From assembly GCF_001243045.1 (NCBI RefSeq), contig NZ_LN849007.1, positions 524,989-588,988 of the forward strand: a DNA stretch of 64,000 bases. The letters run 5' to 3'. Each line of letters starts with the position of its first letter. Within the stretch, counting starts at the first letter, position 1. The DNA comes from Clostridium niameyense. GTDB taxonomy: Bacteria > Bacillota > Clostridia > Clostridiales > Clostridiaceae. A model generated the notes under the pieces. That model did not search any database and was not told the origin of the DNA. It saw only the letters and a program-made list of their open reading frames with translations. The position numbers and the translations under genes are program-made. This document shows, one piece after another, positions 28,468 through 38,102 of the stretch.

Positions 28468-29762
28468 TGAAGGTTGCTTTTAATACATTAGGCTGTAGGG
28501 TAAATCAGTATGAAACAGAGGCTATGGCTGAAAAATTTTTAAAACAAGGTTATGAATTAGCATCTTTTGATGAGTTTGCAGATGTATATGTTATAAATAC
28601 TTGTACTGTAACTAATATGGGAGATAAAAAATCAAGACAAATGATACATAGAGCAAGAAGAAAAAATGCTGATGCTATTATTGCTGTAGTAGGATGTTAT
28701 TCACAGATAGCTTCTGAAGAAGTATCAAAAATACAAGGTGTAGATGTAGTATTAGGAACACGAAATAAAGGCGATATTGTATACTTTGTTAATAAGGCAA
28801 GAGCAGAAAAAGAACAAATTATAGAAGTTAATGATGTTCTTAAAAATAGAAAATTTGAAGAGCTTAATATAGAAGAATACCAAGACAGAACTAGGGCATT
28901 TTTAAAAATACAAGATGGTTGCAACAGATTTTGTTCTTATTGTTTAATACCTTTTGCTAGGGGAGCCGTATGTAGTAAGGATCCTAAAAAGGTAATTGAA
29001 GAGGTTAAAAGACTTGCAAGTCACAATTTTAAGGAAATAATATTATCAGGAATAGATATAGCTTCCTACGGGGTGGATTTAGAAGGAAAATGGGATTTGA
29101 CATTATTATTGCAAGAATTAGATTCTATAGAAGGAATACATAGAATAAGAATAGGTTCCATTGATCCTACATTTTTTACAGATGATGTAATAAATAATAT
29201 AAGTAAATTAAATAAGTTATGTCCGCATTTTCATTTATCTTTACAAAGTGGATGTGATGACACATTAAAGAGAATGAATAGAAAATATAAAATAGAGCAG
29301 TATAAACACATAGTAAAAGGCCTTAGAAAAAATATAAAAGATGTATCTATAACCACAGATATTATAGTAGGATTTCCAGGTGAAACAGAAGAAGAATTTA
29401 ATAAGACCTATGAATTTTTAAGGGATATAAAGCTATCAAAAATGCACGTATTTAAATTTAGTCCAAGGGAAGGAACAAAGGCAGAGACAATGCCAAATCA
29501 GATAGATGGAAATATTAAAGAATATAGAAGCAGTAAATTAATAGAATTAGATAAGCAATTAGAAAAAGAATTTATGGAAAATTTCATAGGTAGGGAAATG
29601 CCTGTTTTATATGAACAAGAAAGCAGGGAACAAGGTTACTATGAAGGATATACTCCTAATTATATAAAGGTCAATTCTAAAAGTAATGTGGATATTTCTG
29701 GGAAAATTATAAATACTAATATAAAACGCTTAAAAAATGAATCACTATATGGCGAAATTTAG
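28467..29762 (+). CDS. mtaB: tRNA t6A37 methylthiotransferase MtaB
   Basis: A 431-residue radical SAM enzyme that adds a methylthio group to N6-threonylcarbamoyl-A37 of tRNA. The N-terminal UPF0004 domain (KVAFNTLGCRVNQYETEAM) carries one cluster with three Cys. The radical SAM motif is CNRFCSYCLIPFARG, and a TRAM RNA-binding domain is C-terminal. CRVNQYE at the N-terminus favours MtaB over MiaB/RimO. ATG 28467 is the coupled start. A longer frame from 28416 would overlap rsmE by 50 bases and lacks a ribosome site. Confidence 0.95.
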   Translation: MKVAFNTLGCRVNQYETEAMAEKFLKQGYELASFDEFADVYVINTCTVTNMGDKKSRQMIHRARRKNADAIIAVVGCYSQIASEEVSKIQGVDVVLGTRNKGDIVYFVNKARAEKEQIIEVNDVLKNRKFEELNIEEYQDRTRAFLKIQDGCNRFCSYCLIPFARGAVCSKDPKKVIEEVKRLASHNFKEIILSGIDIASYGVDLEGKWDLTLLLQELDSIEGIHRIRIGSIDPTFFTDDVINNISKLNKLCPHFHLSLQSGCDDTLKRMNRKYKIEQYKHIVKGLRKNIKDVSITTDIIVGFPGETEEEFNKTYEFLRDIKLSKMHVFKFSPREGTKAETMPNQIDGNIKEYRSSKLIELDKQLEKEFMENFIGREMPVLYEQESREQGYYEGYTPNYIKVNSKSNVDISGKIINTNIKRLKNESLYGEI

Positions 29763-29841
29763 TGATATATAAGCTTTTAAACATAATATACAGAAGGAAT
29801 TTAAAATATTTTATTGAATATTTTATGGAGGAGGTGAGAAA

Positions 29842-30186
29842 ATGGAAGATTGTATATTTTGCAAGATAATAAAGGGAGACATACCAAGTAATAAAGTCTA
29901 TGAAGATGAGTTAGTATATGCTTTTAAAGATATAGATCCTGTAGCACCTTGTCATGTGCTTATAATTCCTAAAAAACATATTTCAAATTTAAATGAGGTA
30001 AATGAGGAGAACAGTAAGGTGATTTCTCATATATATGTAGTAATAGGGAAATTAGCAAAAGAATTAAAAATAGATGAAGAAGGTTTTAGAGTAGTTTCAA
30101 ACTGTAATGAAGCTGGAGGTCAAACAGTACCTCATATACATTTTCATTTAATAGGTGGTAGAAATATGCAATGGCCACCAGGCTAA
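29842..30186 (+). CDS. HIT family nucleotide hydrolase/transferase
   Basis: A 114-residue protein with the HIT signature HIHFH (about 99-103) and the N-terminal CIFCKIIKGDIPSNKVYED metal-binding segment typical of HinT-type purine nucleoside phosphoramidases. Natural substrate in bacteria is not settled. ATG 29842 with GGAGGTGAG upstream. It lies between mtaB and rpsU. Confidence 0.93.
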   Translation: MEDCIFCKIIKGDIPSNKVYEDELVYAFKDIDPVAPCHVLIIPKKHISNLNEVNEENSKVISHIYVVIGKLAKELKIDEEGFRVVSNCNEAGGQTVPHIHFHLIGGRNMQWPPG

Positions 30187-30215
30187 AAATAAAATTTCTA
30201 ACGAGTATTAAGTTG

Positions 30216-30245
30216 TTGACAGTTTCCCAAAATATGTTGTATAAT
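30216..30245 (+). promoter_or_regulatory. Promoter of rpsU
   Basis: TTGACA (30216-30221) and TATAAT (30240-30245) are both perfect matches, separated by 18 bases. Transcription would start about 65 bases before rpsU. Confidence 0.82.
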
Positions 30246-30318
30246 AGCTAGTGTGTTATTTTCACCGCAATAACTGCTTTGTTTTATTAAATTGAACTAG
30301 CGGAGGGAGGGAGAAAAC

Positions 30319-30495
30319 ATGTCAGAAATAAAAGTTAGAGAAAACGAATCACTAGAAAATGCATTAAGAAGATTTAAGAAACAATGCGCAAGAGCTGGTG
30401 TTTTATCAGAAGTTAGAAAAAGAGAACACTATGAAAAGCCAAGCGTAAAAAGAAAAAAGAAATCAGAAGCTGCAAGAAAGAGAAAGTTTAAATAA
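30319..30495 (+). CDS. rpsU: 30S ribosomal protein S21
   Basis: A 58-residue basic protein near the 3' end of 16S rRNA, involved in translation initiation. The frame is short but clear: it starts [20 protein letters not shown], has the conserved [26 protein letters not shown] core split around residue 25, and ends in a Lys/Arg-rich tail. GGAGGGAGGGAG lies directly upstream. It precedes the yqeY homologue, as in Bacillus, and has its own strong promoter. Confidence 0.97.
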   Translation: MSEIKVRENESLENALRRFKKQCARAGVLSEVRKREHYEKPSVKRKKKSEAARKRKFK

Positions 30496-30527
30496 TCCAT
30501 TCTTTTGAAAGAGGGTATTGGAAAATA

Positions 30528-30971
30528 ATGTCTCTTAAAGAAACCTTACAAGAAGATTGGAAGCGAGCCTTAAAAGCCAAAGAGAAAGACAAAGTAAGTG
30601 TTATAACTATGGCTAAGTCTGCTATACTTTTGGCAGAAAAAGATAAGGGAGAAGCTCTTGACGATTCAGAAATAATAAGTATTTTATCTAAGGAAATAAA
30701 GCAAAGAAAAGAAGCTTTAGAAGATTTCAAAAAGGGAAATAGACAAGACTTAGTACATCAGAATAATTTTGAAATAGAAGTTTTATTAAATTACCTTCCT
30801 CAGCAATTGACAGAAGAGGAAATTACTGAAATTGTTAAAGAAGCAGTTCAAGCGGAAAAGGCAAATACTATAAAAGATATGAAAAAAGTTATGAGTGTTG
30901 TTATCCCTAAAACTAAAGGCAGAGCTGATGGAAAACTTGTAAGTGATATTGTAAAAAGTATGTTAAACTAA
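30528..30971 (+). CDS. yqeY: GatB/YqeY domain protein
   Basis: A 147-residue protein resembling the tRNA-binding tail domain of the GatB amidotransferase subunit. Signature segments: MAKSAILLAEKDKG, EIKQRKEALEDFKKG and LLNYLPQQLTEEEI. It has no amidotransferase domain of its own, so a tRNA-related role is inference only. It follows rpsU by 32 bases and is closed by a strong terminator. Confidence 0.93.
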   Translation: MSLKETLQEDWKRALKAKEKDKVSVITMAKSAILLAEKDKGEALDDSEIISILSKEIKQRKEALEDFKKGNRQDLVHQNNFEIEVLLNYLPQQLTEEEITEIVKEAVQAEKANTIKDMKKVMSVVIPKTKGRADGKLVSDIVKSMLN

Positions 30972-30975
30972 TAAG

Positions 30976-31006
30976 AAAAAGCTGAGAGTTAAATCTCAGC
31001 TTTTTA
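30976..31006 (+). terminator. Terminator after yqeY
   Basis: AAAAAGCTGAGA pairs with TCTCAGCTTTTT over a 6-base loop, ending in a T-run. Confidence 0.92.
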
Positions 31007-31084
31007 TTTATGCTTATTTTACTTAGTCATTTATTAAAAGATACTTTCATAAATTAATATGAAAGTATTTTTTTAGGGAGAAAT

Positions 31085-31375
31085 ATGAAAAAGAAATTTT
31101 ATAAAACAAGACAAACCATGGCAGAAACATTTGATTTACCTAAAGATGTTATTTTAGATATGCCTAGAATAATAATAACTGGAGATAAAGAGATAACTAT
31201 AGAAAACCATAGGGGAGTTGTAGTTTTTGAAGATGAACAAGTTAAAGTAAATTCAGGAATAGGACTAATATCTATATATGGTAATAATTTTGAAATTTTA
31301 TTCATGGGGGGAAGTACAATTACATTAGGTGGAATATTTAAATCAGTAATTTATGAAGGAAATGGTGAAAATTAA
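31085..31375 (+). CDS. yqfC: Sporulation protein YqfC
   Basis: A 96-residue YabP/YqfC family protein (AETFDLPKDVILDMPRII, then a beta-rich ITIENHRGVVVFEDEQV). It is found in spore-formers, and in Bacillus it is a sigma-E gene needed for spore formation at the engulfment or cortex stage. It overlaps the start of yqfD, its constant partner. ATG 31085 with TAGGGAGA upstream. Confidence 0.93.
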   Translation: MKKKFYKTRQTMAETFDLPKDVILDMPRIIITGDKEITIENHRGVVVFEDEQVKVNSGIGLISIYGNNFEILFMGGSTITLGGIFKSVIYEGNGEN

Positions 31376-32537
31376 TTTTAAAAAATATAAAAATGCCTAT
31401 ATTACTATAGAAATTCAGTCGATGATTCCTGAAAGATTTATAAATTTATTATGGAAAAATGGGGTTCCTATAAAGAATGTTGTTAAAAAAAGTATAACCA
31501 CTTTTTATATGGAAGTAAATTTAAAAGATTACGATATGATAGATAGCATAGCTAGAAGAACAGGAACCAAGATAAAAATAATAAAAAGAAGAGGAGTTTC
31601 TTTTTTACTATTATTTTTAAAAAGAAGATTTGCTCTTTTAATTGGAGCAGGTATATTTATATTTATTTTATATTTTATGTCTAATTTTATATGGGGTATA
31701 GATATAGTTTCTGATCATAAGGTTGCGCCTTATGAAATAAGGCAGCAACTTAAAAGTTATGGTATAAAGCCAGGTATAAATAAAAATACTGTAAATGTAT
31801 ATGAAATAGAGGAAAAGCTTACAAAAGATGTGGATAATATTATGTGGGTAAGGGCAAGACTTGAGGGGTCTAAATTAGTTGTTAAAATAGAAGAGAGGCA
31901 ATCGCCACCACAAATAGTAAAAGATGAAGAACCATGTGATTTAGTAGCTAAGAAAGATGCCCAAATACAGAGAGTTTATACAACAGGGGGGACAGCTGTT
32001 GTAAAAAAAGATGACATTGTAAAAAAAGGAGACCTATTAGTAAAAGGAGAACAAGGCAGAGAAGAAGAACAAACCTATAAAGTTCATGCAGAGGGAAAAG
32101 TAATTGGAAGAACTTTTTACGAAAATATTAAAAACATAAAAGATTATAATATAAAAAGAAAGAGAACAGGTAAGAGTATAGAAAAAATATATATAAATAT
32201 TAAAGGAAAAAAAATATATTTAAAAAATAATATAAATAAATTTGATAAATATGATAAAATAGAGAATAATAAGTTTTTTATAAATAAAGATATCTATTAT
32301 GAGGTTAAGGAATATAAAGATAATGAAAATTTAAAAAAGATAGTAGATAAAACTTCTAATGAAATGTACAAAGATATAAGCAAAAACTTAGATAAGTCTG
32401 TAAAGATAGTAGATAAAGTTGTAAACTATATGCCAGAAGGTGACAACTGTACAGTAAGAGTGTTAGTTATAGCAGAAGAAGATATAGCTGTACCTCAGAA
32501 GATCATTGAAGATGAGACACCTGAAAGTACAAAATAA
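31353..32537 (+). CDS. yqfD: Sporulation protein YqfD
   Basis: A stage IV sporulation membrane protein of about 390 residues. An N-terminal domain (VRGYVTIEI-like; here KNAYITIEIQSMIPERFINL) is followed by a transmembrane helix (about 90-110; FALLIGAGIFIFILYF), a FtsQ/POTRA-like part, and a domain that may thread the mother-cell membrane. The start is uncertain: ATG 31353, ATG 31362 or GTG 31365. AAGGA at 31356-31360 favours the last two, which still overlap yqfC. In Bacillus phoH follows. Here pgpH follows directly. Confidence 0.92.
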   Translation: MKEMVKINFKKYKNAYITIEIQSMIPERFINLLWKNGVPIKNVVKKSITTFYMEVNLKDYDMIDSIARRTGTKIKIIKRRGVSFLLLFLKRRFALLIGAGIFIFILYFMSNFIWGIDIVSDHKVAPYEIRQQLKSYGIKPGINKNTVNVYEIEEKLTKDVDNIMWVRARLEGSKLVVKIEERQSPPQIVKDEEPCDLVAKKDAQIQRVYTTGGTAVVKKDDIVKKGDLLVKGEQGREEEQTYKVHAEGKVIGRTFYENIKNIKDYNIKRKRTGKSIEKIYINIKGKKIYLKNNINKFDKYDKIENNKFFINKDIYYEVKEYKDNENLKKIVDKTSNEMYKDISKNLDKSVKIVDKVVNYMPEGDNCTVRVLVIAEEDIAVPQKIIEDETPESTK

Positions 32538-32568
32538 ACGGTGTATGTTATAAAGGTGGTATATGATA

Positions 32569-34656
32569 ATGAAAAAAGTTACTATGGGAAAAATGTTTAA
32601 AAATTATAAACTAAAGAGAAATTTAGTTTTTTTAATTACATTTATTTTTATGTATGTTACGTTAATAACAACATTAGTGACAAAAAAGTATGATTTAAAA
32701 GAAGGAGATATAGCAAAAGTAGATATAAAAGCGCCTAGGGAGATTAAAGATGAAGTGTCTACAAAGGCAAGAATGCAGCAAGCACTAGAATCTGTTCCAG
32801 TACAATATAGCAAAAGACCAGAGATTAAAACTGAAGTATTAAATGAAATAAATAGCTTTCTTTCTCAAGTACAATCTGTAAAATCTAAATCAATAAGTGA
32901 CAAAGAGAAATTACAACAACTTTCAAAAGAGGCAAAAATAGATTTATCTAGTGATGATTATATGGAGCTAATAACACTAGATAAGGATAAGTTTCAATCT
33001 TTACAAGAGTCTTTGATTAAACTTATGTCGGATCTTTATGAAAATTTAACTATTAGTGATAATTCTCAAAAGGATAATCAGCAAGATATTAAAAAGGCAC
33101 AAGAATATATATTTAGAAAAGTAAGTACATTTAAGTTATCTAAAAATTTAAAAACACTGTGCATAACTATATCTTATACTCAAATAAAACCTAACTTTTT
33201 TTATGATAAAGAAAAAACTGATGAGCTAAAAAAAGAAACAGTTAAAAATACATCACCAGTTATGATAAAAAAGGATCAAACAATAATAAAAGAGGGAGAG
33301 CCTGTAACAAAATATCAGTTAGATTTACTAAAGGATGTAGGACTCTTAAACAATAATGCTAATTTTGAATGGTATATTTTTATAAGTTTAGCTATAGTAA
33401 TAGCCTTAGTACTTTTTATAGAATATGCTTATATTTATAAATTTTATAAGGAACATTTTGATAAGTTAAATGACTTAATATTAATAAGTTTAGTTAATTG
33501 TGTATCTGTTCTTTTGGCAAGAACATTAGCTACAGTATCCCCTTTTTTAATACCATTAGCTTGTGCACCTATGATTTTAACACTACTTTTAAATTATAAA
33601 ATATCTTTGGTCACAAGTCTTCTTAATTGTATATTGGTTGCTATAGCAGTAAACTTTAACGTAGAAATAATACTTTTATCTATAATGAGTACAGCTTTAG
33701 GGGCTACTATACTAAGAAAAATGCAACAAAGAAATGATATATTATATGCTTCTTTATATATTACAATAGTAAATGTAGTGCTGACTTTTTCAGCAGGATT
33801 TCTATTAAGTAACAGTGCCGTAGATGTATCGCAAAAAGCTTTATTTTCATTTATAGGGGGCATAATATCAGCAGTATTAACAATAGGTTTTTTACCAGTA
33901 CTTGAGAGTGCTTTTGATATTGTAACTACTATAAAATTGTTAGAGCTATCTAATCCTAACCATCCATTGCTTAAAAGATTACTTTTAGAAGCTCCAGGAA
34001 CTTATCACCATAGTATATTAGTAGGAAACTTAGCGGAAGTTGCATCAGAGGCTGTGGGTGGAAATTCAGTTCTAGCCAGAGTATCTGCTTATTATCATGA
34101 TATAGGAAAATTAAAAAGGCCTTATTTCTTTAAAGAAAACCAAATAGGAAAAGAAAATCCTCATGATAAAATATCTCCTAATTTAAGTACCTTAATAATT
34201 ATATCTCATGTAAAAGATGGGTTGGAGATGGCAAATGAACATAAGATTCCAAAAGTTATAAAAGATATAATACAGCAACATCATGGTACTTCTTTAGTAA
34301 AGTATTTTTATATAACTATGAAAAATAATAGTGAAAGACCAGATGAAGTAAATGAAGAAGATTTTAAATATCCAGGTCCGATACCTGAAACTAAAGAAGC
34401 TGCTATTATAATGCTTGCAGATGGAGTAGAGGCGGCTGTAAGATCTATAAGTGATCCTAATAGTTTGAAAATAAGGGAAATGGTAAATAATATAATTAAA
34501 GCTAGATTAGATGATGGTCAGTTAGATGATTGTGACCTTACATTAAAGGATATAGGAAAAATAAAAGAAGCTTTTTTAAAGGTTCTTACAGGAATATATC
34601 ATCAAAGGATAGAGTATCCTGAGGATAGATGGATGAAAAATAGGAGGAACAACTAA
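32569..34656 (+). CDS. pgpH: HD-domain c-di-AMP phosphodiesterase PgpH (YqfF)
   Basis: A 695-residue 7TMR-HD protein. One N-terminal transmembrane helix precedes an extracellular 7TMR-HDED domain (about 50-265). Seven helices follow (about 270-460), then a cytosolic HD domain with [22 protein letters not shown] (the His-Asp pair) and [13 protein letters not shown]. Members hydrolyse c-di-AMP in Listeria. ATG 32569 is preferred to 32563 from the AAAGGTGGT site. The stop overlaps the ybeY ATG (TAATG), so the two are coupled. Confidence 0.94.
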   Translation: MKKVTMGKMFKNYKLKRNLVFLITFIFMYVTLITTLVTKKYDLKEGDIAKVDIKAPREIKDEVSTKARMQQALESVPVQYSKRPEIKTEVLNEINSFLSQVQSVKSKSISDKEKLQQLSKEAKIDLSSDDYMELITLDKDKFQSLQESLIKLMSDLYENLTISDNSQKDNQQDIKKAQEYIFRKVSTFKLSKNLKTLCITISYTQIKPNFFYDKEKTDELKKETVKNTSPVMIKKDQTIIKEGEPVTKYQLDLLKDVGLLNNNANFEWYIFISLAIVIALVLFIEYAYIYKFYKEHFDKLNDLILISLVNCVSVLLARTLATVSPFLIPLACAPMILTLLLNYKISLVTSLLNCILVAIAVNFNVEIILLSIMSTALGATILRKMQQRNDILYASLYITIVNVVLTFSAGFLLSNSAVDVSQKALFSFIGGIISAVLTIGFLPVLESAFDIVTTIKLLELSNPNHPLLKRLLLEAPGTYHHSILVGNLAEVASEAVGGNSVLARVSAYYHDIGKLKRPYFFKENQIGKENPHDKISPNLSTLIIISHVKDGLEMANEHKIPKVIKDIIQQHHGTSLVKYFYITMKNNSERPDEVNEEDFKYPGPIPETKEAAIIMLADGVEAAVRSISDPNSLKIREMVNNIIKARLDDGQLDDCDLTLKDIGKIKEAFLKVLTGIYHQRIEYPEDRWMKNRRNN

Positions 34657-35156
34657 TGATTTTTATAGATAATAGACAAGATAAAATAGAAGTAACAGAA
34701 GAATTTACAAATAAAATAAAAAAAATAATAGATTATGCACTAAGAGAAGAAAAGGTAGACATAGATTATGAAGTAAGTGTTATTTTTATAGATAATGAAA
34801 ATATAAAAGAAATAAATAAAGAATGTAGGAATATAGATAAGGCTACAGATGTATTGTCTTTTCCAATGTTAGATTATGAAGAAGGTAAAGTTTTTAAAGA
34901 TATATATTTAAATTATGAATTTGATGAAAGTGATTTAGATGAAGGTAATTTGGTATTAGGTGATATAGCTCTTTCTTTAGAAAGAGCTAAAGAACAAAGT
35001 GAAGAATTTGGTCATAGCTTTTTAAGGGAAGCTTGCTATTTGACTATACATTCTGTATTACATCTTTTAGGATATGATCATATGGAACAAGAAGAAAAGG
35101 GCATAATGAGGAAAAGAGAGGAAAATATATTAGAAAAGTTTAATTTAGAAAGATAA
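34656..35156 (+). CDS. ybeY: Endoribonuclease YbeY
   Basis: A 166-residue single-strand-specific metallo-endoribonuclease used in 16S rRNA 3' maturation and ribosome quality control. The zinc motif [11 protein letters not shown] (H-x3-H-x5-H) is intact, and the typical ATDVLSFPM segment lies upstream. An Asp/Glu-rich insertion of about 20 residues ([14 protein letters not shown]) lies between these. Start coupled to the pgpH stop. Followed by the dgkA-PAP2 fusion. Confidence 0.95.
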   Translation: MIFIDNRQDKIEVTEEFTNKIKKIIDYALREEKVDIDYEVSVIFIDNENIKEINKECRNIDKATDVLSFPMLDYEEGKVFKDIYLNYEFDESDLDEGNLVLGDIALSLERAKEQSEEFGHSFLREACYLTIHSVLHLLGYDHMEQEEKGIMRKREENILEKFNLER

Positions 35157-35189
35157 ATTATATAAGCTATAAAGGGTGGTGTTTCTAAT

Positions 35190-35888
35190 TTGAAAGTAAA
35201 CAAACTTCTAGATAGTTTTAATTATGCCATAGATGGAATCATACATGCAGTTAGAACCCAAAGAAACATGAGAATACATATGATAACAGCTCTTTTGGTT
35301 TTGACTGCTTGTTTTTTTTATGATTTGAGTAAATTAGAATTGGTTTCTATATGTATAGTTGTAACTTTAGTTATATTTGCAGAACTTTTAAATACAGCAA
35401 TAGAATTTGCTATAGATGCAACTACTAATTACTATCATCCTTTAGCTAAAGTGTCAAAAAATATAGCAGCTGGAGCAGTATTAATTACAGCTGTAAATGC
35501 AGTGGTAGTAGGATATATAATATTTAGAGATAAATTAAAATATATGAATTTTGTATTAATTAAAAAAATAAAAAACTCTAATCCTTACGCAATATTTATA
35601 GTACTTGCCATTGTATGTATATGTACTATTGTAGTGAAAGCTATATATGGAGAAGGAACACCACTTAAAGGTGGTATGCCAAGTGGTCATAGTACCATGG
35701 CTTTTTCTATAGCTACTATAATAGCTCTTATTACGGAGGAATTTCCCATAGTTGTTTTAAGTTATCTTTTAGCTCTTATAGTAGCACAGAGTAGAGTGGA
35801 TTCAAAAGTACATTCGGTGATTGAAGTTATAGTAGGAGGATTATTTGGAACATTACTTACAACTTTATTATATAGGATATTTGGATAG
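35190..35888 (+). CDS. Fused undecaprenol/diacylglycerol kinase and PAP2 phosphatase
   Basis: A 232-residue membrane protein with two enzymes in one chain. Residues 1-118 are a DgkA-type kinase with three helices and the signature ELLNTAIE (65-72) and KNIAAGAVL (100-107). In Gram-positives such kinases phosphorylate undecaprenol. Residues 135-232 are a short PAP2 domain with PSGH (164-167) and SR-x5-H (201-208). The first PAP2 motif is weak (K150 then T157-P158 instead of R-P), and the last Asp is Glu212. Whether both halves are active is unknown. In Bacillus this slot holds dgkA alone. Start TTG 35190 with GGGTGGT upstream. Confidence 0.88.
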   Translation: MKVNKLLDSFNYAIDGIIHAVRTQRNMRIHMITALLVLTACFFYDLSKLELVSICIVVTLVIFAELLNTAIEFAIDATTNYYHPLAKVSKNIAAGAVLITAVNAVVVGYIIFRDKLKYMNFVLIKKIKNSNPYAIFIVLAIVCICTIVVKAIYGEGTPLKGGMPSGHSTMAFSIATIIALITEEFPIVVLSYLLALIVAQSRVDSKVHSVIEVIVGGLFGTLLTTLLYRIFG

Positions 35889-35965
35889 TTGAAATAATAA
35901 CCCAAAATGCTATAATTTATGTACATAATTAATATAGCGAATTTTATTCAATGGGAGGATTGAAA

Positions 35966-36364
35966 ATGAAATATAAAGAACTTATAGATAAAGCTATTAA
36001 AGCAAGGGAGAATGCCTACGTACCTTATTCAAACTTTAAAGTAGGAGCGGCAATTATTACAGAAGATAATAAAATTTACTCTGGTTGTAATATAGAAAAT
36101 GCATCTTATGGTGCTACTAATTGTGCAGAGAGAACGGCTATATTTAAAGCAATTTCTGAAGGTCATAAAAATATTAAAGCTATAGCTATAGTTGGAAGTG
36201 AAAAAGATTATACTTATCCTTGTGGTATATGCATACAAGTAATAAGTGAATTTGCAGATGGAAATATAGACATAATAATAGTAAAAAATAAAGATGAATA
36301 CATGGTAAAAAAATTAGATGAAATAATACCAGTAACTTTTACTAAAAAAGATTTAATGAAATAA
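35966..36364 (+). CDS. cdd: Cytidine deaminase
   Basis: A 132-residue zinc enzyme of pyrimidine salvage, cytidine to uridine. Catalytic CAERTA (Cys and Glu) and PCGICIQ (two zinc Cys) are present, and YVPYSNFKVGAA near the N-terminus is standard. ATG 35966 is chosen because GGGAGG at 35953-35958 lies before it and overlaps the alternative ATG 35951. It sits between the kinase fusion and era as in Bacillus. Confidence 0.96.
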   Translation: MKYKELIDKAIKARENAYVPYSNFKVGAAIITEDNKIYSGCNIENASYGATNCAERTAIFKAISEGHKNIKAIAIVGSEKDYTYPCGICIQVISEFADGNIDIIIVKNKDEYMVKKLDEIIPVTFTKKDLMK

Positions 36365-36381
36365 AGACAAGGAGATAGAAT

Positions 36382-37272
36382 ATGTTTAAATCAGGATTTG
36401 TAACTATTGTAGGAAGACCTAATGTTGGTAAATCAACTCTTTTAAATGCTATGATGAAAGAAAAATTATCAATAGTTTCTTGTAGACCACAAACTACGAG
36501 AAATAATATACAAACTATACTAACAGAGGATGAATATCAACTTATATTCGTAGATACCCCAGGAATTCATAAACCTAAACATAAATTAGGTGAATATATG
36601 GTAAAGTCTGCTTCTGATTCGATAAAAGATGTAGATTTAGTTTTATTTTTAGTAAACCCAGATGAAAAGCCAGGAAAAGGGGACCTATTTATAATAGAAC
36701 AATTAAAGAATATAAATCAACCTGTATTTTTAGTAGTAAATAAGGTAGATGAAAATTCACCAGAAAAGGTAGCAGAAACTTTAAAAAATTATTCAGAACT
36801 TATGGATTTTAAGGAGATAATACCAATATCAGCTTTAAAAAGAAAAAATGTAGAATTATTAAAGGAACTTATGGTAAAGTACATGCCAGAAGGACCAAAG
36901 TTTTATCCGGATGATATGATAACAGATCAAAATGAAAGATTTATAGTTTCAGAGATAATAAGAGAAAAAGCATTAAGAATGTTAAAAGAGGAAGTTCCTC
37001 ATGGAATAGCAGTAGAAATAATTCAAATGAGAAAAAATGAAAAAGGTATATATAGAATAGAAGGTAATATACTATGTGAAAAAAGTTCTCATAAACCTAT
37101 AATTATAGGTAAAGGAGGCAACACATTAAAAACAATATCTAAATATGCAAGACAAGATATAGAGGAATTTCTACAATCTAAAGTATATATAAGATTATGG
37201 GTAAAAGTTAAAGAGGAATGGAGAGACAATCAAAAGCTATTAAAAGAACTAGGCTATAAAGAAATAAAATAA
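36382..37272 (+). CDS. era: GTPase Era
   Basis: A 296-residue GTPase that binds the 3' end of 16S rRNA during 30S maturation. G1 [10 protein letters not shown], switch segment [11 protein letters not shown]3 [10 protein letters not shown] and G4 NKVD are intact. The C-terminal KH domain has the [15 protein letters not shown] motif. Stands 17 bases after cdd. Length and order normal. Confidence 0.98.
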   Translation: MFKSGFVTIVGRPNVGKSTLLNAMMKEKLSIVSCRPQTTRNNIQTILTEDEYQLIFVDTPGIHKPKHKLGEYMVKSASDSIKDVDLVLFLVNPDEKPGKGDLFIIEQLKNINQPVFLVVNKVDENSPEKVAETLKNYSELMDFKEIIPISALKRKNVELLKELMVKYMPEGPKFYPDDMITDQNERFIVSEIIREKALRMLKEEVPHGIAVEIIQMRKNEKGIYRIEGNILCEKSSHKPIIIGKGGNTLKTISKYARQDIEEFLQSKVYIRLWVKVKEEWRDNQKLLKELGYKEIK

Positions 37273-37356
37273 AATATATTTATTATAATATTTAGGATAT
37301 ACTAAATATAAGAAATTTGATTTTTAAAATTAAATTTTATTTTAGGAGTTGATTTT

Positions 37357-38100
37357 CTGTCTATTTTTAAAACTAGAGCTGTAGTAATAAAAACACAAGA
37401 CTTTAAAGAAGCAGATAAATTAGTATGGCTTTATACAGAAAAATTAGGAAAGGTAACTTCAATAGCTAAAGGAGCTAAAAAAAATAGAAGTAAGTATTTA
37501 TCAAACACTATTCCTTTTTGTTATGGAGATTATGTATTATATAAAGGTAAGAGTATGTTTAATCTATCAGAAGGAAAATTAATAGAATCTTTTCAAGATT
37601 TTTTGAAGGATTTAAATACATTAACTTATGCTTCATATTTTTGCGAACTTATAGACATATGTGCAGAAGAAGGAGAAAGTAATAGGGATTTATTTAGGCA
37701 TCTTGTTACTGCATTTTATTTAATAAAAAATAAAGCTGTTGATATAGAAATTTTAGCTAGAGCTTTTGAGGTTAAGGTTCTACAAGCTACTGGATACGGA
37801 TTGAATTTAGATTATTGTAGTATATGTGGTAAAAATATAACTACGTCTAATTACATTAATTTTCAAAATGTAGGTGGAGTTTGTAGAGAATGTGAAAAAA
37901 TAAATGGTATAAATATAAATTACGCTACTTATAATATATTAAAATATTTTTCAAAAACGTCCTTAGAGAAAATATATAGGTTATCTGTAGAAAAACAAAC
38001 TAAGAGAGAGCTATATAAAATACTAAATTCAATAATATCTCAAAATTATTTAAAAAAACCTAGAAGTCTTCAAATATTAAATTATATAGAGGAGGAGTAA
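37357..38100 (+). CDS. recO: DNA repair protein RecO, probable CTG start
   Basis: RecO loads RecA onto SSB-coated DNA. The family N-terminal OB domain begins at [21 protein letters not shown], well before the first ATG (37555), so a start further upstream is required. The only suitable codon is CTG 37357, 8 bases after TAGGAG (37343-37348). No in-frame ATG, GTG or TTG lies between that site and the conserved sequence. The protein is then 247 residues, normal for RecO. The C-terminal part has a zinc finger with CSIC and CREC pairs. Its stop is two bases before the next gene. Confidence 0.92.
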   Translation: MSIFKTRAVVIKTQDFKEADKLVWLYTEKLGKVTSIAKGAKKNRSKYLSNTIPFCYGDYVLYKGKSMFNLSEGKLIESFQDFLKDLNTLTYASYFCELIDICAEEGESNRDLFRHLVTAFYLIKNKAVDIEILARAFEVKVLQATGYGLNLDYCSICGKNITTSNYINFQNVGGVCRECEKINGININYATYNILKYFSKTSLEKIYRLSVEKQTKRELYKILNSIISQNYLKKPRSLQILNYIEEE

Positions 38101-38102
38101 AC

